A stretch of 50,791 nucleotides of DNA from DAOTVC01 sp034437215 (GTDB lineage: Bacteria > Chloroflexota > Anaerolineae > B4-G1 > SLSP01): positions 1 to 50,791 of the forward strand of contig DAOTVC010000117.1 of NCBI GenBank assembly GCA_034437215.1. Direction: 5' to 3'. Made by a program: the position numbers and the translations under genes. The notes under the pieces are model-generated. The model had not been told where the DNA came from. It did no database searches and saw only the letters and a program-made list of their open reading frames with translations. Shown in pieces: positions 41,114-49,221 of the stretch (its first letter is position 1; every line of letters begins with the position of its first letter).

Positions 41114-41926
41114 ATGAACGACTGGCGCATCGGAGTTTCGACGGCGAGCTTCTATCCGAACTATCTGACGGAGGAGGCGCTCACGACGGCGGCGGCCCTG
41201 GGCTTCCCCGTCTTCGAGGTCTTTCTCCAGGCCGACGCGGAGTACACGCCCGCCTTCGGAGAGGAGCTCGACAGGCGGCGGCGCGCGTCGGGCGTGGAGA
41301 TCCACTCCCTTCACCTCTACGCCACCCTCTTCGACCTCTGGTCCCCCTACCCCCGCCTCCGCGAGGAGGTCCGCGAGCGCTTCCTGCGGCTGCTGGAGGT
41401 GGCAGCGCGCGTGGAGGCCCGAGCGCTGACCTGGCACGGGCTCCGCTATGGCGTCGACAACCCGCGCCTCATCGAGGCCTTCTTCGAGAGCCTGGTCTGG
41501 GCGACGGAGAGGGCAGGAGAGGCAGGGCTCACCCTCTGCGTGGAGAACGTCAGCTGGTGCTACCTGCGCCAGCCGGAGCAGGTCGAGGATCTACAGCACC
41601 TGGGGCTCCCCGTGGGCTTCACCTTCGACAGCTTCCAGGCGGCGGAGAGCGGCGCCGATCCCGTGGCCCTCCTCGAGGCCATGGGTTCCCGGCTGACGAC
41701 GGTCCACCTCGCCGACTACACCCCCACCGGCCCCCGGCACCTGCCGCCCGGCGAAGGGCTGGTCGAGTGGGAGCGGGTGCTGGCGGCCCTGGAGAGCATC
41801 GGCTACGCCGGCCCCCTCATCATCGAGGTGGCCCAGCTGGAACGCCCCGAGGCACTCTCTGCCATGCGCGACTTCCTCAGGAGCAAGATCGCCATCCGGG
41901 GCGCCTACCGCGACGTGGAGAGGTAA
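41114..41926 (+). CDS. Sugar phosphate isomerase/epimerase (xylose isomerase-like TIM barrel)
   Basis: A 270-residue cytosolic TIM-barrel protein of the AP-endonuclease-2/IolE-like group. The expected metal ligands are in place: E144 in CVENVSW, D172 in FTFDSFQAA, H198 in TVHLADY and E238 in IIEVAQ. Substrates in this group include ketoses, inositols and hydroxypyruvate. The start at 41114 follows AGGAG; the frame runs further upstream only as an overlap with the preceding gene. It starts eight bases after the GT-C-like gene, so both are in one transcript. A hairpin at 41932-41978 separates it from the convergent Tm-1-like pair. Confidence 0.88.
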   Translation: MNDWRIGVSTASFYPNYLTEEALTTAAALGFPVFEVFLQADAEYTPAFGEELDRRRRASGVEIHSLHLYATLFDLWSPYPRLREEVRERFLRLLEVAARVEARALTWHGLRYGVDNPRLIEAFFESLVWATERAGEAGLTLCVENVSWCYLRQPEQVEDLQHLGLPVGFTFDSFQAAESGADPVALLEAMGSRLTTVHLADYTPTGPRHLPPGEGLVEWERVLAALESIGYAGPLIIEVAQLERPEALSAMRDFLRSKIAIRGAYRDVER

Positions 41927-41931
41927 GGAGA

Positions 41932-41978
41932 GAGCGAGCCGGCAAAGTGCCAAAGGCACGGCCCCCGCCGGCCCGCTC
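41932..41978. terminator. Composite hairpin between convergent genes
   Basis: An outer stem GAGCG-a-GCCGGC/GCCGGC-c-CGCTC encloses a second small hairpin GTGCC-AAA-GGCAC. It lies 17 bp from the end of the minus-strand gene and 5 bp from the plus-strand gene, and can serve both. Confidence 0.6.
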
Positions 41979-41995
41979 AAGTTCTTCATCAGGAG

Positions 41996-42832
41996 CTACT
42001 GGGCCAGCTCCAGATCCTTGAAATCTTCCACCTGCTTGCGAATCGCACGCTCCGTGGGCAGACGCTCGATGCTGGAGGCGCCGAAGAAGCCCGCGATGCC
42101 CGGCATCCGCTTCAGAGCCTCGCCCACGTTGGGCGGTTCGTCAAAAGCCCCCCCGTGGCAGATGACCAGGATGTCGTCCCGCACCGACTTCCCTGCCTCG
42201 TAGATGGCCAGCACCTTGTCGATGGCCTCCTGCAAGCTCATGGCGACGCCGGCGCCGATGGAGCCGGACGTGGTGAGGCCCACGTGCGCCACCAACAGGT
42301 CCGCTCCCGCCTCAGCCATGGCCTTGGCCGAGGCGTCGTCGAAGACGTAGGGCGTGGTCAGCATGTCCAGCTCGTGGGCGATGCGGATGGCCGCGATCTC
42401 CTTGTCGTAGCCCATGCCCGTGGCCTCCAGGTTCGCCCGGAAATTGCCGTCGATGAGGCCCACGGTCGGAAAGTTCTGCACGCCCGTAAAACCCATCGCC
42501 TTCAGATCCTGGATGAAGACCTCCATGAGGCGAAAGGGATCCGTTCCGCAGACGCCCGCCAACACCGGGGTATCCTTTACGACGGGCAGCACTTCCGCCG
42601 CCATCTCCACCACGATGCCGTTGGCGTCGCCGTAGGGCATGAGCCCCGCCAGGGAGCCCCGGCCCGCCATGCGGTAGCGCCCGGAGTTGTAGATGATGAT
42701 GAGATCGGCCCCGCCTTGCTCGGCGAACTTGGCGGAGATGCCCGTGCCGGCACCGCAGCCGATGATGGGAGTGCCCTTCTCCACCTGCTTTCGCAGGCGC
42801 TCAAGTGCCTCTTGTCGGGTGATGAAAGCCAT
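41996..42832 (-). CDS. PEP-hydrolase-like TIM-barrel protein (Tm-1 C-terminal half)
   Basis: A 278-residue TIM-barrel of the 'phosphoenolpyruvate hydrolase family', the same domain that forms the C-terminal half of the tomato Tm-1 protein. Family marks are GCGAGTGISAKFAEQGGADL (about 26-45), YRMAGRGSLAGLMPYGDANG (about 53-72), AGVCGTDPF, GFTGVQNFPTVGLIDG and ICHGGAFDEP. No reaction is firmly known despite the name. It is 115 bp downstream of the gene for the other Tm-1 half on the same strand. The ATG follows AGAAAGGAG. The gap between the two genes contains a G-rich repeat. Confidence 0.9.
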   Translation of the reverse strand: MAFITRQEALERLRKQVEKGTPIIGCGAGTGISAKFAEQGGADLIIIYNSGRYRMAGRGSLAGLMPYGDANGIVVEMAAEVLPVVKDTPVLAGVCGTDPFRLMEVFIQDLKAMGFTGVQNFPTVGLIDGNFRANLEATGMGYDKEIAAIRIAHELDMLTTPYVFDDASAKAMAEAGADLLVAHVGLTTSGSIGAGVAMSLQEAIDKVLAIYEAGKSVRDDILVICHGGAFDEPPNVGEALKRMPGIAGFFGASSIERLPTERAIRKQVEDFKDLELAQ

Positions 42833-42858
42833 ATCTGCTCCTTTCTAGGAAAAGAATC

Positions 42859-42885
42859 TTTGGAATCAGGGATTAGGGGTCAGGG
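42859..42885. repeat. G-rich intergenic repeat
   Basis: AATCAGGGATTAGGGGTCAGGG has three G-runs within 22 bases plus GG pairs beside it. It is related to the cluster at 1359-1537, and lies inside the Tm-1-like operon. Confidence 0.5.
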
Positions 42886-42947
42886 CTTAGGAGGTGCCAG
42901 CGAGTCCCTGCCCAATCCCACAGAGCGTCATCAAGAACCCCAGCGCG

Positions 42948-44171
42948 CTACGCATCCTCCTCCGAACGCAGCATCTCCAGGAGGAGCTCGGCGCAGCGCT
43001 CGGCGAACTCGGGATCGTTGATGTTGTGCTCCATCTCGATGACGGGAATCCCCTCCCGCACGTTCTCCTTGATGGCGGTGTAGCAGGCCCCATCGGCTTC
43101 GGGATCCCAGAACTCGTTGCCGGGGCTGTCGAGCATGGAGACCCCCTTGAGGGGCAGCAGGATGGCGACGGGCGCCTCCGCCGCGTTGGCCGCCTCGGCG
43201 ATCATCTGGCCGATCCTGCGGTTCTCCTCGACGTTGGTGCGCAGCAGGGTCACGTTGGGATTCCACTTGTAGAGCTGGCGGTCCCGGTAGCGCTCCGGCA
43301 CCGTCTCGATTCCCCAGAAGTTCGCCATATCCACACAGCCGGGGACGATGACGGCAGGCACCCCCGAACGGGAGGCCGCCATCAGGCGCTCGGGGCCGGC
43401 ACTGAAGACGCCCCCGCAGACCTCGTCGGCGAGCTCCGTCGTGGTGATATCGAGGGAGCCCTCGATGTAGCCGTCGCCGATGAGGCCCTCCATCGTCTTG
43501 CCGCCGGTACCCGTGGCGTGGAAGACGAGAACCTCGTAGCCCTCCTCCTCCAGCCGCTTCCGTGCCCGGTTGACGACGTCGGTGGTGTTGCCGAACATCG
43601 AGGCAGTGATGAGCGGGCGGCTCTCCCCGGCAGGCGGCGCCTCCATCTTGACCATCCCCGCAATGGCCCCCGCACCGTTGGCGTAGATGCGGCGGCTGAG
43701 GGCGTTGATCCCCGCCACGTCGACGATGGAGGGGATAAAGGTGATGTCCTTGGTGCCGGCGTAGGCGCTCACGTCCCCTCCACCGACGGTCGAGACCATC
43801 ACCTTGGGCACGCCGACGGGAAGGGCGCGCATGGCCCGGGTCGCGACGGAGGTCCCGCCCGTGCCGCCCATCCCGATGATCCCGTCGAGACGGCCCTCCT
43901 CGTGCAGGCGGACCACCACCTGCTCGAGACCTGCCGCCATCACCTCCATCGCCTCGTCCTTGTGCTCTCCCGACGCCAGGTAGGCGAGGTCACCGCCCCC
44001 CGCCTCCGCCACCGCCTCGCGGGTGACCTCGGGCTCGAAAGCCGGCTCTCCCAGCACGCCGAAGTCGACCACGAGAGTCTCGAGCCCCTCCTGTTCGATG
44101 AGCTCCTTGACGAAGGCAAACTCCTCGCCCTTCGTATCGAGGGCTCCGACGATCACAACACGTTTGGTCAT
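42948..44171 (-). CDS. UPF0261 / Tm-1-like ATP-binding protein (Tm-1 N-terminal half)
   Basis: A 407-residue soluble protein of the UPF0261 family, which forms the N-terminal half of tomato Tm-1 and binds ATP. The start VVIVGALDTKGEEFAFVKEL (about 5-24) is the family opening with the conserved D-T-K-G-E. Other marks are IGMGGTGGTSVATRAMRALP, VSTVGGGDVSAYAGTKDI, FHATGTGGKTMEGLI and SPGNEFWDPEAD. The bacterial role is unknown; in tomato the fused protein blocks tobamovirus RNA replication. The ATG follows GAAAGGAG. It is the first gene of a two-gene unit with the TIM-barrel half, driven by the promoter at 44328-44356. Confidence 0.92.
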   Translation of the reverse strand: MTKRVVIVGALDTKGEEFAFVKELIEQEGLETLVVDFGVLGEPAFEPEVTREAVAEAGGGDLAYLASGEHKDEAMEVMAAGLEQVVVRLHEEGRLDGIIGMGGTGGTSVATRAMRALPVGVPKVMVSTVGGGDVSAYAGTKDITFIPSIVDVAGINALSRRIYANGAGAIAGMVKMEAPPAGESRPLITASMFGNTTDVVNRARKRLEEEGYEVLVFHATGTGGKTMEGLIGDGYIEGSLDITTTELADEVCGGVFSAGPERLMAASRSGVPAVIVPGCVDMANFWGIETVPERYRDRQLYKWNPNVTLLRTNVEENRRIGQMIAEAANAAEAPVAILLPLKGVSMLDSPGNEFWDPEADGACYTAIKENVREGIPVIEMEHNINDPEFAERCAELLLEMLRSEEDA

Positions 44172-44327
44172 GAGCAGCTCCTTTCATAGTTAAAAGAGAG
44201 AAGAGACGCGAAGAGAGACTTTACTTCCTGAAGAACACCCCCTTTCGGTGGCTAGAGAAGGACATCGCTGAGCCCACTAAAAAACCGATTTGTTTCGACC
44301 TTTTCAGGAGGCTGGCGACCTATCCCC

Positions 44328-44356
44328 ATTGTACTGTTCTACCCCGAGAAGGACAA
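44328..44356 (-). promoter_or_regulatory. Promoter of the Tm-1-like operon
   Basis: Minus-strand TTGTCC (44351-44356), 17 bp, TACAAT (44328-44333). The -35 box overlaps the left target duplication of the neighbouring MITE-like element, so the insertion landed at the edge of the promoter. Confidence 0.55.
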
Positions 44357-44362
44357 TTGACA

Positions 44363-44478
44363 TGGGTGTGTTTCAGTTGAGTTGAGCCGAGGCGTGAACC
44401 GTGAACCGTGAGATCCTCACGGTTCACGCCTTACGTTTCAGCTAATGGATAGCTTTCAACTGAGTTGAAACACACCCA
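44363..44478. mobile_element. MITE-like element, second copy
   Basis: The ends TGGGTGTGTTTCA and TGAAACACACCCA are the same as in the element at 4064. The direct repeat AATTGACAT lies at 44355-44363 and 44478-44486 (8-9 bp), a different sequence and length from the duplication at the first copy. The interior AACCGTGAG-ATC-CTCACGGTT is a strong hairpin. Both copies share a GAGGCGTGAA core but differ inside. It fills the 395-bp gap between the Tm-1-like operon promoter and the lipoprotein gene; the rest of the gap is featureless. Confidence 0.8.
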
Positions 44479-44566
44479 ATTGACATCCCCATCGCAGGTG
44501 CCGGCGGAACCTTAATGGCTCCCTCCCCGTCTTAAGGATGTTGAATAGAGAAGAAGGAGGCATCCC

Positions 44567-45025
44567 ATGCAACTGAGGCTTTTCACAGTTCCGATCCTTG
44601 CCCTACTGCTGCTAACGGCAGGTTGTGCACTCCCCACGCTTTCGAGGCGCGAGCTAACCCCATCCCCCACCACAGCGACCGAGGTCCAGGGTTCCATCGA
44701 GATCCGCGGCGTACGCGTCGACCTCAACAGCGGCGATTTCACCTTCAACGGCAGAACCACGCTGCCCGAGGAGACCTGTATCCAGACCACCCTCCTCGGA
44801 GATGACGTCCCCCTCCCCTGGTGGCCCACGGAGCGCTGCGCCGAGCGCCAGGAAGACGGCACCTGGGCCTTCTCGGCGTCCGCGCCGGCGCCCGAGGTCC
44901 TCGATGCCACGGGAACACCGGAGGTCATGTACGAGCTCTGGGCCGAGGCGCCGGCACTCCCACAGGTCGAACCTGCCGTCTTCCAGTTCGACTTCTACGG
45001 TCCCCCGGCTCCGCCCGAGCCCTGA
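44567..45025 (+). CDS. Small lipoprotein, unknown
   Basis: A 152-residue predicted lipoprotein. The signal peptide MQLRLFTVPILALLLLTAGC has a clear lipobox LTAGC (Cys 20). A short Thr/Pro/Ser linker leads to a beta-rich domain (VQGSIEIRGVRVDLNSGDF onward) with a Cys pair near residues 70 and 90 that could form a disulfide. I do not recognise a family. The ATG follows AGAAGGAGG. It stands alone, with no obvious partner. Confidence 0.8.
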   Translation: MQLRLFTVPILALLLLTAGCALPTLSRRELTPSPTTATEVQGSIEIRGVRVDLNSGDFTFNGRTTLPEETCIQTTLLGDDVPLPWWPTERCAERQEDGTWAFSASAPAPEVLDATGTPEVMYELWAEAPALPQVEPAVFQFDFYGPPAPPEP

Positions 45026-45086
45026 GCGAGCATCCTTCGTAAACGTGTAGAACTGGGGCGTCTTGCTCCTGGGTTGCGCGTCCCAA

Positions 45087-45143
45087 GGCGTGCAGCGTGA
45101 AACGTGAGGGCGTCTTGCGCTTTACGTTTCACGCTTCACGTTT
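45087..45143. repeat. Inverted repeat related to the MITE interior
   Basis: GCGTGAAACGT (45095-45105) and ACGTTTCACGC (45124-45134) are perfect inverted copies 18 bp apart. The left arm with AAGGCGTG before it resembles the interior of the element at 4064 (GGCGTGAAACGTGA). The typical MITE ends are absent. Confidence 0.55.
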
Positions 45144-45217
45144 CCTCTCATGCATCGCACGCCCAGATTAATACATCCCACAAGAACGCAGGAATCTCCC
45201 CCTGAATCCTTCGCACC

Positions 45218-45245
45218 TTGACGATCCTCCCCTTCCGGGTAAAAT
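45218..45245 (+). promoter_or_regulatory. Probable promoter of the ABC exporter genes
   Basis: TTGACG (45218-45223), 16 bp, TAAAAT (45240-45245), giving a leader of about 105 nt to the first ABC gene. Confidence 0.5.
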
Positions 45246-45309
45246 ACTTAGTATCCCTTATAAATGAGCGAATGTGTGGCCCCACGGAGCTGAAAGGGGG
45301 ACGACAACC

Positions 45310-45384
45310 ATGTCAGATTCAGCCACTGTCGGGCGAGGAAACGGACTGATAGAGAAGGATGAGCGAAGCAGAATTTACCATTGA
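45310..45384 (+). CDS. Possible 24-residue leader peptide
   Basis: ATG after AAAGGGGGACG opens a 24-codon frame (MSDSATVGRGNGLIEKDERS, then RIYH) ending in TGA at 45384. It overlaps the first 26 bases of the ABC gene in another frame. It may be a coupled upstream ORF or chance; no conserved peptide motif is visible. Confidence 0.25.
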   Translation: MSDSATVGRGNGLIEKDERSRIYH

Positions 45385-47146
45385 ACATAGTTGGGAAGCG
45401 GATCGCAGCAGCGCCGCCCGGTGGATCATCACCCACGCCCTCCGGTACAAACTGGTCATCCTGGGGGTGCTCATCGGAGCCGTCGGGAATGCGGCCCTGG
45501 CGGCCCTCGTCCCCGTCCAGGTCGGGGAGGCTTTCGACGCGCTGCAGAGGGAGGTCCCGGACCTCGACCTGGTCCGCCGCGTCGCCATTATCATCGCCGT
45601 CTCCCAGCTGATCCGGGGGCTGATCCTGCAGATGGCGCGGAATATCTTCAGCGAGACGCTGGGGCAGCGCATCGAGCGGGACATCCGCGACGAGCTCTAC
45701 ATCAGCCTCGTGGGCAAGAACATGTCCTTCCACGACTCCCACGCCACCGGAGATCTGATGGCGCGGGCGACCAACGACGTCCGCGCGGTCAACATGATGT
45801 TCAACCCGGGCCTGAACCTCGTCGTCGGCTCGGCGAACTTCATCCTCATGCCCCTCGCCGTCGCGCCCACCATCCACCCGCAGCTGATCCTGACCCCGCT
45901 CATCTACCTGGCGGCCTACGGCTTCGTCGTGCGGGACTACCTGCAGGAGCTGCGGCCCGCTGCCGAGGCCGTGCGGCACCAGTTCGGCGAGGTAAACGCC
46001 ACGCTCGCGGAGGCCATCGAGGGGATCGAGACGGTGAAAGGAGCCGCCCAGGAGTCCTACGAGATCGCCCACTTCGAGGAGACCATCGGGGAGTGGCGCG
46101 GCGCCTACGTCCGCCAGGCGGAGATCGAGGCGCGCTTCATCCCCCTCCTGCTGCTGGGGCTGCTCCAGGCGGGCGGGCTCCTCCACAGCCTCCTCCTCGT
46201 CTACTTCGGCATGATCGACATCGGGGACGCCCTGGCCTTCAACGGACTCCTGCTCCTCTTCGGTTTCCCCACCTGGACGGCACAGTTCGCCTACTCCCGC
46301 GTCGCCTCGGGCATCGCCAGCGCGCGCCGCATCCTCGAGCTGATCGTCGAGGAGACGGACCTGGGACAGAACCCCGAGGGCTACGACGCCCCCATGCGCG
46401 GCGCCGTGACCTTCAGTGAGGTCAGCTTCTGCTATAAGGAGCCCGAGGAGGAGTGCGACATCGAGGAGGAGGATGCGACCCTCGAGGAGGTCAGCTTCCA
46501 CGTGGAGCCGGGCCAGACGGTCGCCATCGTCGGACAGACGGGCTCGGGGAAGTCGACCATCGCCAAGCTCATCAACCGCATCTATGACATCGATGCCGGG
46601 CAGGTGCTGGTGGACGGGATCGACGTGCGCCGGTGGAATCTGGAGACGCTGCGACACCAGATCTCCATCATCGAGCAGGACATCTTCCTCTTCTCACGCT
46701 CCATCGCCGACAACATCGCCTTCGGGCATCCCGGAGCGACGCGCGACGAGGTCATCGAGGCGGCGAAGGCGGCCCAGGCGCACGACTTCATCCTGAGCTT
46801 CAAGAAGGGATACGATACCGTCATCGGGGAGCGGGGGACGACCCTCTCCGGTGGGCAGCGGCAGCGGCTGGCCCTGGCGCGGGCCTTCCTCACCGATCCT
46901 GCCATCCTCATTCTCGACGACGCGACGAGCGCCATCGACAGCGAGACGGAGGACAAGATCCAGCGGGCCATCGAGCAGGCCGCGGCAAACCGGACGACCT
47001 TCCTCATCACCCATCGCCTCTCCCAGATCCGCTGGGCCGACCTGATCATCGTCATGCGGGGCGGGCGGGTTGCCGCTACCGGCTCCCACGAGGAGATGAT
47101 GGCGACCTCAGAGGCGTACCGCAACATCTTCGCCAGATACGAGTAG
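45359..47146 (+). CDS. ABC exporter half-transporter, degenerate-site subunit
   Basis: A 595-residue ABC transporter with an N-terminal six-helix type-1 exporter domain (about 20-330) and a C-terminal ATPase. Walker A is GQTGSGKST, the Q-loop region SIIEQDIFLFS, the signature LSGGQRQRLALARA and the H-loop LITHRLS. After Walker B (LILD) the catalytic Glu is Asp (D521 in LDDATSAID), which makes this the weak ATP site. An acidic insert (KEPEEECDIEEEDATLEE, near 362-378) lies at the start of the ATPase domain. The second half-transporter is 16 bp downstream. Together they resemble heterodimeric exporters such as TM287/288 and BmrCD, which expel drugs or lipids. The ATG follows AGAAGG. Confidence 0.93.
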   Translation: MSEAEFTIEHSWEADRSSAARWIITHALRYKLVILGVLIGAVGNAALAALVPVQVGEAFDALQREVPDLDLVRRVAIIIAVSQLIRGLILQMARNIFSETLGQRIERDIRDELYISLVGKNMSFHDSHATGDLMARATNDVRAVNMMFNPGLNLVVGSANFILMPLAVAPTIHPQLILTPLIYLAAYGFVVRDYLQELRPAAEAVRHQFGEVNATLAEAIEGIETVKGAAQESYEIAHFEETIGEWRGAYVRQAEIEARFIPLLLLGLLQAGGLLHSLLLVYFGMIDIGDALAFNGLLLLFGFPTWTAQFAYSRVASGIASARRILELIVEETDLGQNPEGYDAPMRGAVTFSEVSFCYKEPEEECDIEEEDATLEEVSFHVEPGQTVAIVGQTGSGKSTIAKLINRIYDIDAGQVLVDGIDVRRWNLETLRHQISIIEQDIFLFSRSIADNIAFGHPGATRDEVIEAAKAAQAHDFILSFKKGYDTVIGERGTTLSGGQRQRLALARAFLTDPAILILDDATSAIDSETEDKIQRAIEQAAANRTTFLITHRLSQIRWADLIIVMRGGRVAATGSHEEMMATSEAYRNIFARYE

Positions 47147-47162
47147 GCGGTCAAGAGAGACT

Positions 47163-49031
47163 ATGGGCTTTTTTCACGGACTAGATCGCGAGGCGTACGA
47201 TCGCGAGTACAGCGATCGGCAGTTGTTGAAGCGCATCGTCGCATACTTCAAACCGCACGGCAAGCGTGTTCTGGGGGCGGGCCTGGTCATCGTAGTCCTC
47301 TCCCTAGTGACGGCGCTGCAGCCCGTGCTGATCAAAGAGGCGCTCGACCGCCTCGTCGTGGACCGGCAGCGGCTGGACATCATCCTGGGGCTGGTCCTCT
47401 TCATGCTCCTCTACGGCGTCCTCAATTGGGGCGGGAACTGGATCCGCCGCCGGATCACCGCCCACCTCATCGGGGACATCGTCACCCAGATGCGGGTCGA
47501 TGCCTTCGTGGCCTCGGTGCGTCACGACATGTCCTTCTTCGACGAGTTCCGCTCCGGGCGCATCATCAGTCGCATCACCTCCGACACCGAGGAGTTCGCC
47601 CACGTCGTGCAGCTGGTCACCGACCTCATCGGGCGGGTGCTGGAGGTGCTCATCCTCGTGGGCTACCTCTTCAGCATCTCCTGGCGGCTCACCCTGCTCC
47701 TGCTGGGGATGGTGCCCGTCGTTGTGCTCGTCGCCATAAGCTTCCGCAAGCTGGCGCGCAACGTCACGCGCAAGGGCTTCCAGGTCCTGGGGGAGGTCAA
47801 CGCTGCCATCCAGGAGGCGGTGACGGGCATCAGTGTGGCGAAGAACTTCAGGCAGGAGGCCACCATCTACGAGGAGTTCGCCGAGGTCAACCGGCAGTCC
47901 TACCGGGTCAACCTACGGCGCGGCTACGCCCTGGCCCTCACCTTTCCCGTGCTCAACGCCCTCTCGGGCATCGGCACGGCCCTGCTCGTCTACTTCGGCG
48001 CCCTGCCCGTAGCAGCGGGAGGCCTCACCGTGGGCGCCTGGTACCTCTTCATCTCCAGCCTGGATCGCTTCTGGTTCCCCATGATCAGCCTCTCGGCCTT
48101 CTGGAGCCAGTTCCAGGGCGGGCTCTCGGCCTCCGAGCGCCTCTTCGCGCTCATGGACGCCGAACCGAGCGTCCAGCAGCTGGCGACGGAGCCGGTGATG
48201 GACCTCAAAGGTGAGGTCGTCTTTGACGACGTCGACTTCCGCTACACCGAGCAGGAGCAGGTGCTGGAGGACTTCTCCCTGCACATCGAGGCGGGGGAGA
48301 GCGTGGCCTTCGTGGGCCACACGGGCGCCGGCAAGAGCAGCATCGCCAACCTCATCGCCCGCTTCTACGAGTTCCAGGAGGGGCAGATCCTCATCGATGG
48401 GCAGGACATCCGCACGCTGGATCTGCACGACTACCGCAAGCAGCTGGGTATGGTCTCCCAGACCCCCTTCCTCTTCTCGGGAACGGTGCTGGAGAACATC
48501 CGCTACGGTCGACCCGGCATCAGCGACGAGGACGTCGAGGCGATGGCCCGCAAGGTCGGAGGCGGCGAGTGGATCGACACCCTACCCGAGGGGCTGCTGA
48601 CCGACGTGGGGGAGCGGGGGAGCAAGCTCTCCATGGGCCAGCGCCAGCTGGTCGCCCTGATGCGCGTCCTGGTCCAGGAGCCCGCCATCTTCATCCTCGA
48701 CGAGGCGACGGCGAGCATCGACCCCTTCACCGAGACGCAGATTCAGGAGGCGACGGAGCTGGTCCTCTCCCGCAGCACCTCCATCCTCATCGCCCACCGC
48801 CTCTCCACCATCCGCGCCGTGGACCGGATCATCGTACTGCGCGAGGGGCGCATCATCGAGGAGGGCGACCACGAGTCGCTCATGGCCCAGGGCGGGCACT
48901 ACGCCGAGCTCTTTAATACCTATTTCCGGCACCAGTCGCCGGATTACAGACCTCCACCCCTGGAGGACGAGGAGACGGTCAACTTCGAACTTTTGAGGCG
49001 GCGTCAGTGGACGCCAGCAGACTCTCAATAG
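47163..49031 (+). CDS. ABC exporter half-transporter, catalytic-site subunit
   Basis: A 622-residue partner of the preceding gene with the same layout: six membrane helices (about 35-340) and an ATPase domain. Walker A is GHTGAGKSS and Walker B plus catalytic Glu is FILDEATASID (E514). The signature is LSMGQRQLVAL, with Met replacing the first Gly of LSGGQ. In heterodimers the degenerate ATP site is built from the first subunit's Walker motifs and the second's signature; both altered elements here fall into that same site, while the other site has E514 and LSGGQ. A C-terminal tail of about 35 residues follows. The ATG is 16 bp after the first gene, and a strong terminator follows. Confidence 0.94.
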   Translation: MGFFHGLDREAYDREYSDRQLLKRIVAYFKPHGKRVLGAGLVIVVLSLVTALQPVLIKEALDRLVVDRQRLDIILGLVLFMLLYGVLNWGGNWIRRRITAHLIGDIVTQMRVDAFVASVRHDMSFFDEFRSGRIISRITSDTEEFAHVVQLVTDLIGRVLEVLILVGYLFSISWRLTLLLLGMVPVVVLVAISFRKLARNVTRKGFQVLGEVNAAIQEAVTGISVAKNFRQEATIYEEFAEVNRQSYRVNLRRGYALALTFPVLNALSGIGTALLVYFGALPVAAGGLTVGAWYLFISSLDRFWFPMISLSAFWSQFQGGLSASERLFALMDAEPSVQQLATEPVMDLKGEVVFDDVDFRYTEQEQVLEDFSLHIEAGESVAFVGHTGAGKSSIANLIARFYEFQEGQILIDGQDIRTLDLHDYRKQLGMVSQTPFLFSGTVLENIRYGRPGISDEDVEAMARKVGGGEWIDTLPEGLLTDVGERGSKLSMGQRQLVALMRVLVQEPAIFILDEATASIDPFTETQIQEATELVLSRSTSILIAHRLSTIRAVDRIIVLREGRIIEEGDHESLMAQGGHYAELFNTYFRHQSPDYRPPPLEDEETVNFELLRRRQWTPADSQ

Positions 49032-49035
49032 ACGA

Positions 49036-49064
49036 GAGGCGGGAGAAATCCCGCCTCTTTTTTT
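49036..49064 (+). terminator. Intrinsic terminator of the ABC operon
   Basis: A 9-bp perfect stem GAGGCGGGA/TCCCGCCTC with GAAA tetraloop and seven T after it, four bases past the stop. It also marks the change from GC-rich chromosome to AT-rich sequence. Confidence 0.95.
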
Positions 49065-49074
49065 ATCATTTTAG

Positions 49075-49152
49075 GTTCATAACCCAATGGGAGTTCTATA
49101 GACTTATGAACATAAATCCATAGAACTTGTTAGCACAATTATGTTGAACATA
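49075..49152. promoter_or_regulatory. AT-rich region with interlocking inverted repeats (operator candidate)
   Basis: GTTCATAA (49075-49082) pairs with TTATGAAC (49104-49111), and GTTCTAT (49093-49099) with ATAGAAC (49120-49126). The pairs interlock. A third site, TATGTT-G-AACATA (49140-49152), is a perfect palindrome just before the -35 box. The GTTC/GAAC units look like repeated half-sites for a dimeric DNA-binding protein, perhaps the RHH protein encoded downstream. Composition is far more AT-rich than the rest of the window. Confidence 0.55.
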
Positions 49153-49157
49153 TAACG

Positions 49158-49186
49158 TTGACAAGAAAGCCAACTTCCCTTATAAT
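49158..49186 (+). promoter_or_regulatory. Consensus sigma-70-type promoter
   Basis: TTGACA (49158-49163), 17 bp, TATAAT (49181-49186), a perfect match with ideal spacing, the strongest promoter in the window. It drives the RHH gene and presumably the ATPase gene. Confidence 0.9.
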
Positions 49187-49221
49187 AAGGACAATTAACG
49201 GTTAACAAAACGGAGGCACAC

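Noticed and set aside
45248..46657. 469-codon open frame antisense to the first ABC gene
   Set aside because: The ABC transporter on the other strand has all family motifs; the antisense translation is Asp/Val/Gly-rich without any domain.
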